A stretch of 40,464 nt of DNA from the NCBI GenBank assembly GCA_023229785.1, contig JALNYV010000020.1, forward strand, positions 1 through 40,464, read 5' to 3'. This stretch comes from Candidatus Dojkabacteria bacterium (GTDB lineage Bacteria; Patescibacteria; Dojkabacteria; SC72). The stretch's first letter is position 1; the number at the start of each line of letters is the position of its first letter. Made by a program: the position numbers and the translations under genes. The notes under the pieces are model-generated. The model saw only the letters and a program-made list of their open reading frames with translations. It was not told the DNA's origin and did no database searches. Positions 1 through 5,378 of the stretch are shown piece by piece.

Positions 1-155
1 GCTCTGGCTCTGGCTATGGCTCTGGCTCTGGCTATGGCTATGGCTATGGCGATGGCTCTGGCTCTGGCTATGGCTCTGGCTATGGCTCTGGCTCTGGCTC
101 TGGCTCTGGCTCTGTCTATGGCTATGGCTCTGGCTATGGCTCTGGCGATGGCTAA
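1..155 (+). CDS. Ser-Gly/Tyr-Gly repeat lipoprotein, C-terminal part (wraps from 40380)
   Basis: This is the 3' part of a gene that begins at 40380 and crosses the window ends. Joining base 40464 to base 1 keeps the frame, giving a 79-residue protein with stop TAA at 153-155. This part encodes 25 dipeptides of the form (Ser/Tyr/Asp)-Gly, with one Gly changed to Val. It follows a signal peptide and lipobox encoded at the other end. The DNA is a tandem 6-bp array (GGCTCT/GGCTAT), so slippage would change length without breaking the frame. A surface-anchored, flexible Gly-rich tail is expected. Its role (superinfection exclusion, surface alteration, lysis) is unknown. Confidence 0.75.
   Translation, partial: SGSGYGSGSGYGYGYGDGSGSGYGSGYGSGSGSGSGSVYGYGSGYGSGDG
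3..152 (+). repeat. hexanucleotide tandem repeat, 25 units
   Basis: There are 25 imperfect copies of a 6-bp unit, GGC followed by TCT, TAT or GAT, with one GTC variant. The array encodes the (S/Y/D)G tail of the lipoprotein. The repeat phase continues across the junction with the last bases of the window, so the true copy number there may be uncertain. Confidence 0.95.
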
Positions 156-177
156 AATATATTAAATGAGGACTAAA

Positions 178-249
178 ATGGAAACTATCACAATCTTTGT
201 TATTCTTCTGGCAATTCTAGCAATCGCTTTATGGCAATCCAAACAATGA
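178..249 (+). CDS. 23-residue single-pass membrane miniprotein
   Basis: The short frame encodes a nearly all-hydrophobic helix (residues about 4-19) followed by a polar end, WQSKQ. An SD-like GAGGA lies just upstream. The stop at 247-249 touches the strong SD of the next gene, so the two are probably translationally coupled. No function is recognised; small hydrophobic proteins of this kind are common in phage accessory regions. Confidence 0.5.
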   Translation: METITIFVILLAILAIALWQSKQ

Positions 250-262
250 GGAGGTAGATGAA

Positions 263-493
263 ATGGCGAATGGAAAACGTCAAAACGAACACCATATCTG
301 GCCTCGCTCTAGAGGCGGGACAAATGACAAAAGCAATGTGGTGATTGTAGACGCCAAGGCTCACGACCTTTTCCACCAGCTTCTAAGCAATCTTACTCCG
401 CCAGAGATTATCACTTACTTAGTGGAGAAATTCTGGGGCGGTGACTGGGAATATGTTTACCTTGCCATTCACGAAAAAGACATTGAAAAGTAA
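263..493 (+). CDS. small HNH-type protein
   Basis: The protein has 76 residues. Its first half carries an HNH-like pattern: His10-His11, a PRSRGG turn, Asn25 and His34/His38, which would form a one-metal beta-beta-alpha nuclease site. It lacks the zinc-knuckle cysteines of larger HNH enzymes and is short, so it may be a minimal nickase or a structural HNH relative. The start is set by a strong SD (GAGGAGGT, 249-256) spaced 6 nt from the ATG, unusual in this genome. A DNA methyltransferase follows, but I see no clear restriction-modification pairing. Confidence 0.6.
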   Translation: MANGKRQNEHHIWPRSRGGTNDKSNVVIVDAKAHDLFHQLLSNLTPPEIITYLVEKFWGGDWEYVYLAIHEKDIEK

Positions 494-503
494 AAAGAGT
501 TAA

Positions 504-524
504 GCGGTTCTCTATAAAAACCGC
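504..524 (+). other. intergenic hairpin
   Basis: A 6-bp perfect inverted repeat (GCGGTT / AACCGC, 504-509 and 519-524) encloses a 9-nt loop ending in TATAAA, 10 nt before the methyltransferase start. It has no U-tract, so it is a weak terminator candidate. It could act on mRNA stability or on translation of the next gene. Confidence 0.5.
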
Positions 525-533
525 AATAAAATT

Positions 534-1226
534 ATGAAATATTTTAGCACTTTTAGCGGAATAGGCGGATTTGAATTAGCAGTCCCCAGTCATTGGAAAT
601 GTGTCGGATATTCTGAAATAGAAAAAAGAGCGATAGAGGTTTATCAAAAACATTTTCCTAATCATAAAAACTATGGAGATATTACAAAAATCAAAGCAGA
701 AGAACTCCCAGACTTTGACGCTCTCCTTGGAGGATTTCCTTGCCAAGCATTTTCAATCGCCGGAAATAGAAAAGGATTTGACGACACAAGAGGAACGCTC
801 TTTTTTGACATTGCAAGAATACTTAAAATCAAGAAATCTAAGTTTGTCTTGCTTGAAAATGTTAAAGGATTGTTATCTCACGACAAGGGAAAAACTTTTA
901 AGACAATCATCAAAACGCTTGATGAGTTGGGGTATGATGTTGAATGGTGCGTGTATAACAGCACGGATTTCGGTAGACCGCAAGCTAGACCGAGAGTGTA
1001 TATTGCAGGGTTTATTCGGGGAAGCAAAGGGCAGTCTATGCTTAGCGAAGGGATTAAGCAAAAAGCACCGATATTGTTTGAGTGCAAGACGAGGTTTAGA
1101 AATACGAACTACAACTGGGAAGAAATTGGCAGAGTGTCCACCGGAATTATACGAGATTATGCAGGGCTTTCAATTAGGGTGGACGGCAGGATTACCGAAG
1201 ACGGTGAGGAAGTCATTATTGGGTAA
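534..1226 (+). CDS. DNA (cytosine-5) methyltransferase, N-terminal catalytic part, apparently frameshifted
   Basis: This is a Dcm-type C5-methyltransferase. Visible motifs are FSGIGGFE (motif I, residues 7-14), GGFPCQAFS with catalytic Cys70 (motif IV), the Glu108-Asn-Val motif VI, and a QARPR version of motif VIII near residue 150. After about residue 165 the frame loses family character. Motifs IX/X, with the GNA-x-TP sequence, are found instead in the +1 frame up to 1275. The full gene would therefore be 534-1275 with a +1 shift at about 1050-1130. The target-recognition stretch between motifs VIII and IX is very short (about 40 residues), which suggests a deletion. Activity is doubtful unless a programmed frameshift restores it. 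A working enzyme would methylate phage DNA against host restriction. Confidence 0.8.
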   Translation: MKYFSTFSGIGGFELAVPSHWKCVGYSEIEKRAIEVYQKHFPNHKNYGDITKIKAEELPDFDALLGGFPCQAFSIAGNRKGFDDTRGTLFFDIARILKIKKSKFVLLENVKGLLSHDKGKTFKTIIKTLDELGYDVEWCVYNSTDFGRPQARPRVYIAGFIRGSKGQSMLSEGIKQKAPILFECKTRFRNTNYNWEEIGRVSTGIIRDYAGLSIRVDGRITEDGEEVIIG

Positions 1227-1275
1227 TGCCTTAACACCTGCTATCCCAAAAGCTATAATAAGCCAGATAACTTAA
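673..1275 (+). CDS. +1-frame reading with the C5-methyltransferase C-terminus (motifs IX-X)
   Basis: Only the last 50 or so residues (about 1120-1275) look like protein under selection. They contain QGFQLGWT and LLGNALTPAIP, which match the end of Dcm-family enzymes and complete the gene that starts at 534. The part before that is the out-of-frame shadow of motifs IV-VIII and is probably not translated, although it stays open for 200 codons. I treat this as the second half of a broken or frameshifted methyltransferase, not as a separate gene. Confidence 0.5.
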   Translation: MEILQKSKQKNSQTLTLSLEDFLAKHFQSPEIEKDLTTQEERSFLTLQEYLKSRNLSLSCLKMLKDCYLTTREKLLRQSSKRLMSWGMMLNGACITARISVDRKLDRECILQGLFGEAKGSLCLAKGLSKKHRYCLSARRGLEIRTTTGKKLAECPPELYEIMQGFQLGWTAGLPKTVRKSLLGNALTPAIPKAIISQIT

Positions 1276-1283
1276 AAGGTTTC

Positions 1284-1308
1284 GGCAACTTCCATATAAA
1301 AAGTTGCC
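1284..1308 (+). terminator. hairpin after the methyltransferase
   Basis: A perfect 8-bp stem (GGCAACTT / AAGTTGCC, 1284-1291 and 1301-1308) has a 9-nt loop ending in TATAAA. It lies just after the stop at 1275. The downstream bases are only moderately T-rich, so termination is possible but not certain. The loop resembles that of the hairpin at 504-524. Confidence 0.5.
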
Positions 1309-1339
1309 TGACATTTGTAGATTCTTTTCCTTTAATAAT

Positions 1340-1540
1340 TGTGACGGACAGTGAGCCGTATAATATTTTAAGATATTATGTCGTTGTCCGATTCCAACTT
1401 AGTTTATGACCGTCCTTAAAGACCTAAAGAGCTAAATGTGGTAGACTGCAAGGTGACTATACGAGTGCGTAGCGTAATGGGTCGTTTCATTACTTAAATA
1501 AGTGACGTATACCTTGGCTATCTCGGCAAATCCTTGCCAA
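1340..1540 (+). ncRNA. candidate structured non-coding RNA
   Basis: No gene fits between 1276 and 1580, yet the stretch is rich in complementary arms. GGACA (1346-1350) pairs with TGTCC (1385-1389) around ATAATAT (1360-1366) and ATATTAT (1373-1379). CAAGG (1449-1453) pairs with CCTTG (1512-1516) and TATACG (1458-1463) with CGTATA (1506-1511), enclosing GTAATG (1474-1479) and CATTAC (1488-1493). GGCAA (1525-1529) pairs with TTGCC (1534-1538). I recognise no known RNA family and no clear promoter. It could be a small RNA or a long structured leader of the genes from 1581. Confidence 0.4.
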
Positions 1541-1580
1541 TTATTAAAGGAGTAGAGTTTATAAAGCTAAATAAATATAT

Positions 1581-1781
1581 ATGCTAGAAATAAGCGAAGT
1601 TGAAAGATTTTATTATGGAGAAACTATATTAGATAAGACGTTATTTAGAAGAAATAAAAATTTACATACTGGTGGAATAATGAAAGCCAATATTAAAGAA
1701 TTTAACGGATTAAGGAATTGGCAAGCTATGAGAATCGTAAAAAAATATTTAGATTATATTAAAAAGAAAAAAGCTAAATAA
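1581..1781 (+). CDS. hypothetical protein, lysine-rich C-terminus
   Basis: A 66-residue protein that I do not recognise. The C-terminal half is basic and helical (ending KKKKAK), which would suit nucleic-acid binding. A second in-frame ATG at 1680 would give a 33-residue product carrying only the basic helix. The ATG at 1581 has the AT-rich TATATATG context typical of this genome, with a possible SD (AAAGGAGT) about 30 nt upstream, too far to be sure. Confidence 0.45.
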   Translation: MLEISEVERFYYGETILDKTLFRRNKNLHTGGIMKANIKEFNGLRNWQAMRIVKKYLDYIKKKKAK

Positions 1782-1785
1782 ATAT

Positions 1786-1920
1786 ATGGAAGAAGAAGTT
1801 TGCGAATGGGAAGGTCAATATGGGAAAGATGAATTTGATAACTTGTTTTTCTGGTGCATTAAATGCGGAAAGAAAAGGGGCTTGGAAGAACTAGGAAAAG
1901 TTAAATGCAATGAAGATTAA
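1786..1920 (+). CDS. 44-residue zinc-ribbon-like miniprotein
   Basis: A short acidic protein with Cys6 and a CIKC knuckle followed by KKRG, resembling half of a zinc ribbon. It starts in a TATATG context 4 nt after the previous stop and is probably in the same operon. It is one of at least eight small Cys-pair proteins in this genome. Function unknown. Confidence 0.5.
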   Translation: MEEEVCEWEGQYGKDEFDNLFFWCIKCGKKRGLEELGKVKCNED

Positions 1921-1929
1921 CTAAACAAT

Positions 1930-2061
1930 ATGAAAATAGACAAACTTAAACTGATTTTATCTACAATAGCTTTTTGTATAGTAACAATGGCAGTATTCTA
2001 TGATAGCTATATTTTGGGGTTTCTTGGAGTGTTTATTGCAACTATAAATTATAAAGAATAA
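1930..2061 (+). CDS. 43-residue membrane protein, two hydrophobic segments
   Basis: The residues are mostly hydrophobic, with a probable helical hairpin (about 8-23 and 27-38) and a short polar turn containing YDSY. It lies 9 nt after the previous gene, in the same direction. No family is recognised. Confidence 0.45.
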   Translation: MKIDKLKLILSTIAFCIVTMAVFYDSYILGFLGVFIATINYKE

Positions 2062-2075
2062 CTAATCTAAACTAT

Positions 2076-2276
2076 ATGAGAATAGAAATAAAAGAAAATA
2101 AAATATTATTAGTTGCCTTAACAGATGAAAATTTAGACAACGATAATTATGTTGGATTGGATTTTGACGAAAGAATAGTAGAAGTGCATATTGATGAATT
2201 ATTATGTGCCGTTCACGCCTTTGAGCAAAAAAGACTTATGAGAATAAACAGAGAAAATAATTACAGAGATAACTAA
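2076..2276 (+). CDS. hypothetical protein
   Basis: A 66-residue acidic protein with alternating hydrophobic residues in the first half (beta-rich) and a helical, Arg-rich end. It starts in a CTATATG context 14 nt after the previous stop and 10 nt before the YopX-like gene, so it is part of a run of small early genes. Not recognised. Confidence 0.5.
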   Translation: MRIEIKENKILLVALTDENLDNDNYVGLDFDERIVEVHIDELLCAVHAFEQKRLMRINRENNYRDN

Positions 2277-2286
2277 TCTAAATTAT

Positions 2287-2625
2287 ATGAGGACAATAAA
2301 GTTTCGCGCGTGGGATAAGAAAGCAAATAAGATGGAGCTATGGGAGGAAGTGATATCGGCGGTAATGTTTTTTCGTTATTTTGATGGTAACTATGAACTT
2401 ATGCAATACACAGGACTAAAGGATAAGAATGGAAAAGAGATTTACGAGGGAGATTATTTCAAGGATGATATATGGTATGTAGAAAAGGCTTTAATAGAGT
2501 TCAATAATGGAATGTTCGGATGGTGGAGCGATGGCAAAGAAGAGTTTATACCGCTTAATGATTGCAAAAACATTGAAGTAACCGGAAATATATACGAAAA
2601 CGAAGAACTAACAAAGGAGGTGTAA
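2287..2625 (+). CDS. YopX-like phage protein
   Basis: The 112-residue protein has the family's signature: KFRAWDKKANKM near the N-terminus, QYTGLKDKNGKEIYEGD in the middle, and a C-terminal IEVTGNIYENEEL strand. The fold is a small beta-barrel of unknown function, common in phages and prophages of low-GC Gram-positive bacteria. The start is at the ATATGAGG context. It ends two bases before the next gene, whose SD lies inside its last codons. Confidence 0.85.
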   Translation: MRTIKFRAWDKKANKMELWEEVISAVMFFRYFDGNYELMQYTGLKDKNGKEIYEGDYFKDDIWYVEKALIEFNNGMFGWWSDGKEEFIPLNDCKNIEVTGNIYENEELTKEV

Positions 2626-2626
2626 C

Positions 2627-2785
2627 TTGTACATTCGTTGCTGTGTATGCTTAAAGATGATTGGAGAAAAAGAACCGTTGTCAGACAAAAGAATTTCGGA
2701 CACTTACTGCGAACCTTGTTACGAAAAAGCAGTGACCGAAATGGACAAAGAAGATTTGGTGTTTGAGCATCCGACACCAACGTAA
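2627..2785 (+). CDS. 52-residue phage zinc-ribbon protein (TTG start)
   Basis: The sequence shows CCVC and CEPC Cys pairs separated by about 20 residues, a treble-clef or ribbon zinc site, then a helical acidic end. The start is taken as TTG at 2627 because a near-perfect SD (AAAGGAGGTG, 2613-2622) sits 4 nt upstream; the later in-frame ATG would remove the first Cys pair. Related miniproteins occur in many phages with no known role. The strong SD contrasts with the SD-less genes around it. Confidence 0.6.
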   Translation: MYIRCCVCLKMIGEKEPLSDKRISDTYCEPCYEKAVTEMDKEDLVFEHPTPT

Positions 2786-2842
2786 ACGGAATTTTTATTC
2801 CGTAGTCGGTCTAAGAGGCTTCCCGGCTTAAAAAGAAGCCTC
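2786..2842 (+). other. two adjacent intergenic hairpins
   Basis: ACGGAAT / ATTCCGT (2786-2792 and 2797-2803) forms a 7-bp stem with a TTTT loop, starting right after the previous stop codon. GAGGCTTC / GAAGCCTC (2815-2822 and 2835-2842) forms a perfect 8-bp stem. The second is followed by a mixed AT stretch with no long U-run. Together they could separate the zinc-ribbon gene from the SPFH unit as a weak terminator. Confidence 0.5.
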
Positions 2843-2870
2843 ACTATTTACTTATTATTAACTTAAATAT

Positions 2871-2966
2871 ATGGCATTTTTAATTGAAGTTAGCGAATTA
2901 ATAATAATTTTATTGGTTGGGTATTATGTCTTTACAGTGATACGCAATCAAAAAAGAAAAAAGTAA
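2871..2966 (+). CDS. 31-residue single-pass membrane miniprotein
   Basis: One hydrophobic helix (about residues 2-23) is followed by a basic end, RNQKRKK, consistent with a cytoplasmic C-terminus. It starts in the TATATG context and ends 2 nt before the SPFH protein gene, so the two may act together at the membrane. Not recognised. Confidence 0.5.
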   Translation: MAFLIEVSELIIILLVGYYVFTVIRNQKRKK

Positions 2967-2968
2967 TT

Positions 2969-3763
2969 ATGACTAATAAACAAATTAGTTTAATCGTAGG
3001 TTTTGTAGTTTTGCTGATTGTTTTCTTTTTTACAAAACCATTTGTTTTAATCAATGCTGGAAACAGGGGTGTAGTTCTTAATTGGGGTGCAGTATCAGAC
3101 ACGATTATGAACGAGGGTTTTAACTGGAAAACTCCGATTAAACAAAAAATTGTTGAATTAGATGTGCAAACACAAAAATTGGAAACAGACACGCTAGCTT
3201 ATTCAAAGGATATTCAAACAGTAGAAACTAAACTTGCTTTGAATTATCATCTTAAGCCTGAAATGGTTAATAAACTTTGGCAAGAAGTAGGTAAAGATTA
3301 TCAATCAAGAATTATAGACCCAGCCATTCAAGAAAGCGTAAAATCAGCCACTGCTAAATTTACAGCTCAAGAACTTATTGAACAAAGACCGAAAGTAAAA
3401 GATGAGATTAAAGCTGAGTTGTTTACAAGACTTGCAACTTACATAGTAATAGATGAGTTTTCAATTATAGATTTCTCTTTTAGTGATGAATATGAAAAAG
3501 CGGTAGAACAGAAGCAGGTTGCTCAACAGAATGCCTTAAAAGCTGAAAATGACTTAGTTAGAATTAAGACAGAAGCAGAACAGAGAGTTGCGGAAGCTGA
3601 AGCGGAAGCACGTGCTATTCAAATCCAAGCCGAAGCTATCACTCAGCAAGGCGGTAAGGAATATGTCAATCTTAAATGGGTAGAAACGTGGGATGGTAAA
3701 TTACCAAGTTATGTTATGGGAACAGATGTTAATGCTTTATTAAATCTTCCAAGCGGTAATTAA
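2969..3763 (+). CDS. SPFH/prohibitin-family membrane protein
   Basis: The 264-residue protein has an N-terminal transmembrane helix (about 6-28), an SPFH/band-7 domain (about 29-175, starting at the GNRGVVLNWG strand), a long coiled coil rich in Ala, Glu and Gln (about 175-225), and a short end resembling bacterial and mitochondrial prohibitins (WDGKLPSYVMG). Such proteins form ring-like membrane scaffolds. In bacteria, HflK/HflC bind and restrain the FtsH protease, which in lambda controls CII stability. A phage copy could alter FtsH activity or membrane domains during infection; that is inference. Hairpins lie before and after it, and a small membrane protein precedes it. Confidence 0.85.
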   Translation: MTNKQISLIVGFVVLLIVFFFTKPFVLINAGNRGVVLNWGAVSDTIMNEGFNWKTPIKQKIVELDVQTQKLETDTLAYSKDIQTVETKLALNYHLKPEMVNKLWQEVGKDYQSRIIDPAIQESVKSATAKFTAQELIEQRPKVKDEIKAELFTRLATYIVIDEFSIIDFSFSDEYEKAVEQKQVAQQNALKAENDLVRIKTEAEQRVAEAEAEARAIQIQAEAITQQGGKEYVNLKWVETWDGKLPSYVMGTDVNALLNLPSGN

Positions 3764-3778
3764 ATCGTAACCAGTTTT

Positions 3779-3806
3779 GCAGGTATCTGGATTAACAAAA
3801 ACCTGC
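3779..3806 (+). other. intergenic hairpin
   Basis: A 6-bp perfect stem (GCAGGT / ACCTGC, 3779-3784 and 3801-3806) with a 16-nt loop lies after the SPFH gene, followed by TCTAAAACTTT. It could be a weak terminator or an mRNA 3'-end stabiliser. Confidence 0.4.
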
Positions 3807-3822
3807 TCTAAAACTTTAAATT

Positions 3823-3993
3823 ATGGGAACAGGAATAGGAAAATATTGTGAACGTTGCGGACATCAACTTTGTTGGGATGATGGTTTCGTATTAAAAGAA
3901 GACGGAAATGATTATGATTTATGTAAAGAATGTGATTGTATTGTTAGGTTTGATAAAAATAGATTTACAAAGCAAGACTATTTAAGAGAGTAA
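3823..3993 (+). CDS. 56-residue zinc-ribbon protein
   Basis: Two Cys pairs are visible: CERC at residues 9-12, and a CKEC/CDC group near residue 35-40. They suit a zinc ribbon. The first half also has CWDDGF and the end is basic and helical. The start is the ATG in TTATGGG, with no SD. Not recognised beyond the metal site. Confidence 0.5.
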   Translation: MGTGIGKYCERCGHQLCWDDGFVLKEDGNDYDLCKECDCIVRFDKNRFTKQDYLRE

Positions 3994-4132
3994 GGCGGTT
4001 TCTGAAAGGATATAACCAACGCACTGCTCAATTCGTGGCATTCACTGTCGTAGCACAATCTGCTCATTGCCGGCGACCGTGCCGATTGAGATACAAGCTA
4101 AGGGTCTTAATAACATTCGGTATTAAATAGTC
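3994..4132 (+). ncRNA. structured non-coding stretch
   Basis: No gene is visible here. CTCAAT (4027-4032) pairs with ATTGAG (4085-4090). Inside lie GGCA / TGCC (4037-4040, 4068-4071) and AGCA / TGCT (4052-4055, 4061-4064), with a competing CGGC / GCCG hairpin (4071-4074, 4081-4084). TTAATA / TATTAA (4107-4112, 4121-4126) follows. It is GC-richer than its flanks. I see no tRNA consensus, clear promoter or terminator. It may be a small RNA or a leader of the gene at 4154. Confidence 0.3.
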
Positions 4133-4153
4133 TTGCTTTGTAAGTATATTTAT

Positions 4154-4351
4154 ATGTCAAACTACAAAGTAATAGCTAGAAAAAAAGGAGATAAGAAATG
4201 GAGAGAAGCCATAATGCTTGATGATTATTTCGGTAGTCATAAGTACGGTGTTTGTTTCGCAGATTTCTTTGAAGATGGTTGGTTTATTTTTCAGGAAGAA
4301 AATGGGGTTATCTATGAAGAAGAAGAATGTGAGTTTAAACAATGTGTATAA
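4154..4351 (+). CDS. hypothetical acidic protein
   Basis: A 65-residue protein with a basic N-terminus (ARKKGDKKWR) and an aromatic, acidic second half ending in EEEECEFKQCV. I chose the ATG at 4154 over the one at 4133 because it has the TTATATG context seen at most starts and leaves the preceding structured stretch non-coding. Not recognised. Confidence 0.5.
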   Translation: MSNYKVIARKKGDKKWREAIMLDDYFGSHKYGVCFADFFEDGWFIFQEENGVIYEEEECEFKQCV

Positions 4352-4395
4352 TACGTGTAAAGAACGAGTATAATTTACACACATAAGTAATTTAT

Positions 4396-4572
4396 ATGAA
4401 AAAGAAAACAAAATGTGAGTATTGTGGTGGCACAGGCGAAGTTGAAGTTGACGTTTGCGATGTTTGCGGTGCTAGCGAAAAAGATGTGTTTATAGGAAGA
4501 TATAAAGGAAAGCATATCTGCCACAGTTGTTATTTTGATAGGTTAACTGATGAAGAAATAAAAGAATTATAA
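4396..4572 (+). CDS. 58-residue protein with DnaJ-like zinc motifs
   Basis: The N-terminus carries CEYCGGTGEVEVDVCDVCG, the CxxCxGxG pattern of the DnaJ zinc-finger domain. A CHSC-like pair near residue 44 supplies further ligands. DnaJ fingers bind unfolded protein, but many phage miniproteins reuse this knuckle, so the role is open. The start has the TTATATG context with no SD. Confidence 0.55.
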   Translation: MKKKTKCEYCGGTGEVEVDVCDVCGASEKDVFIGRYKGKHICHSCYFDRLTDEEIKEL

Positions 4573-4586
4573 TAAGTAGATTAAAT

Positions 4587-5015
4587 ATGAAGTTAAATAA
4601 AAAAGTTGGAGTTAGCTTTAAAATATATCCTGAAAAGAATAAAAAGAAATACTATAAAGTTATAATCACGCAAACAAAAGAGCAGATGTATTTTGTGAAT
4701 GATGAAATATCAAGAATACAAAAATTAGAGAAAATAAAACATAATTATATCGCTATATGCAGAAGTTATGAGCATACAGACAAGAAATTTAAAGGACAGA
4801 TTGGAACAATTTTATTTTATGTAGAAAGCTCAAGAAAAGTAGGAATTGTATCGCACGAAATGACACATGCAGTTATCTACTACTTCTGTGGCAAAGGATA
4901 TAAACTAAAAAACATTAGAAAGAATAAAAAATTAGAAGAAAAGTTCTGTAATTATAGTATGTTTTTAAACGCACACTATTGGAATAATTGGTATAAGGTA
5001 ACAGAAAAGAAATAA
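4587..5015 (+). CDS. small zincin-like protein (HExxH)
   Basis: The 142-residue protein contains HEMTH at residues 90-94 within a hydrophobic helix (GIVSHEMTHAVIYYF), the zinc-binding signature of gluzincin and metzincin proteases. A downstream Glu-rich helix (KLEEKFCNYSMF) could give the third ligand. Small phage proteins with this layout are known and usually uncharacterised. Basic residues dominate the first 60 positions. No signal peptide is visible, so it should act in the cytoplasm. A protease role is plausible but not shown. Confidence 0.6.
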   Translation: MKLNKKVGVSFKIYPEKNKKKYYKVIITQTKEQMYFVNDEISRIQKLEKIKHNYIAICRSYEHTDKKFKGQIGTILFYVESSRKVGIVSHEMTHAVIYYFCGKGYKLKNIRKNKKLEEKFCNYSMFLNAHYWNNWYKVTEKK

Positions 5016-5016
5016 T

Positions 5017-5157
5017 ATGATTAAAGGAATAAAAAAGACAAGTAAGAAAGAACTGCTTGAATTAAGAGATATGACTTTATTAGAAGTTAAGGAATGGTGC
5101 GATTTTCTTAATGAAATAGACACAGAGCTTCATAGAAGAATAGATAAAAAGAAATAA
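5017..5157 (+). CDS. 46-residue helical hypothetical protein
   Basis: A charged, helix-forming protein (KKELLELRDMTLLEVKEWCDFLNEIDTEL in part) with a basic end. It starts 1 nt after the zincin stop and ends 3 nt before the next gene, so it is in the same operon. Not recognised. Confidence 0.45.
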   Translation: MIKGIKKTSKKELLELRDMTLLEVKEWCDFLNEIDTELHRRIDKKK

Positions 5158-5160
5158 AAT

Positions 5161-5337
5161 ATGCCGACATTCGGTTCTCATAAAATAAAAACAATAAAAA
5201 AACAAGAAGGGATAAACGAAGGTAAAAGTTATGATGAGTACATGGAAGAAGCTAAGTACAGAAAACCAGGGCTTTATTCCGGAATGGTAAAAAGAAGAAA
5301 GGGTAATTGGGTGTACGAAAAGCTAGATTATAGTTAA
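5161..5337 (+). CDS. 58-residue basic hypothetical protein
   Basis: A basic protein with a central SYDEYMEEAKYRKPGLYSG stretch and a KRRKGNW motif near the end. It is the last gene before the late promoter at 5344. Only 6 nt separate its stop from the -35 box, so this is a transcription-unit boundary. Not recognised. Confidence 0.5.
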   Translation: MPTFGSHKIKTIKKQEGINEGKSYDEYMEEAKYRKPGLYSGMVKRRKGNWVYEKLDYS

Positions 5338-5343
5338 AAAAGT

Positions 5344-5372
5344 TTGACATAGACTACTGATTTTGCTATAAT
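5344..5372 (+). promoter_or_regulatory. consensus sigma70 promoter of the late/structural unit
   Basis: TTGACA (5344-5349) and TATAAT (5367-5372) are both perfect consensus, separated by 17 bp. Transcription should start near 5379, about 230 nt before the first packaging gene. It is the strongest promoter seen in the window and the likely origin of the terminase-to-tail transcript. Confidence 0.85.
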
Positions 5373-5378
5373 GGTAAT

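Noticed and set aside
1..152. CRISPR array or minisatellite with non-coding role
   Set aside because: The unit is 6 bp with no spacers and encodes a lipoprotein tail in frame.
673..1100. Independent protein in the +1 frame over the methyltransferase
   Set aside because: Its sequence mirrors the conserved motif IV-VIII region shifted by one base. Only the last 50 or so residues have family character, so I assign those to the broken methyltransferase.
1440..1520. Group I intron core or tRNA in the early gap
   Set aside because: I could not find the conserved P7/R-S core or a T-arm GGTTCRA sequence, only generic stems.
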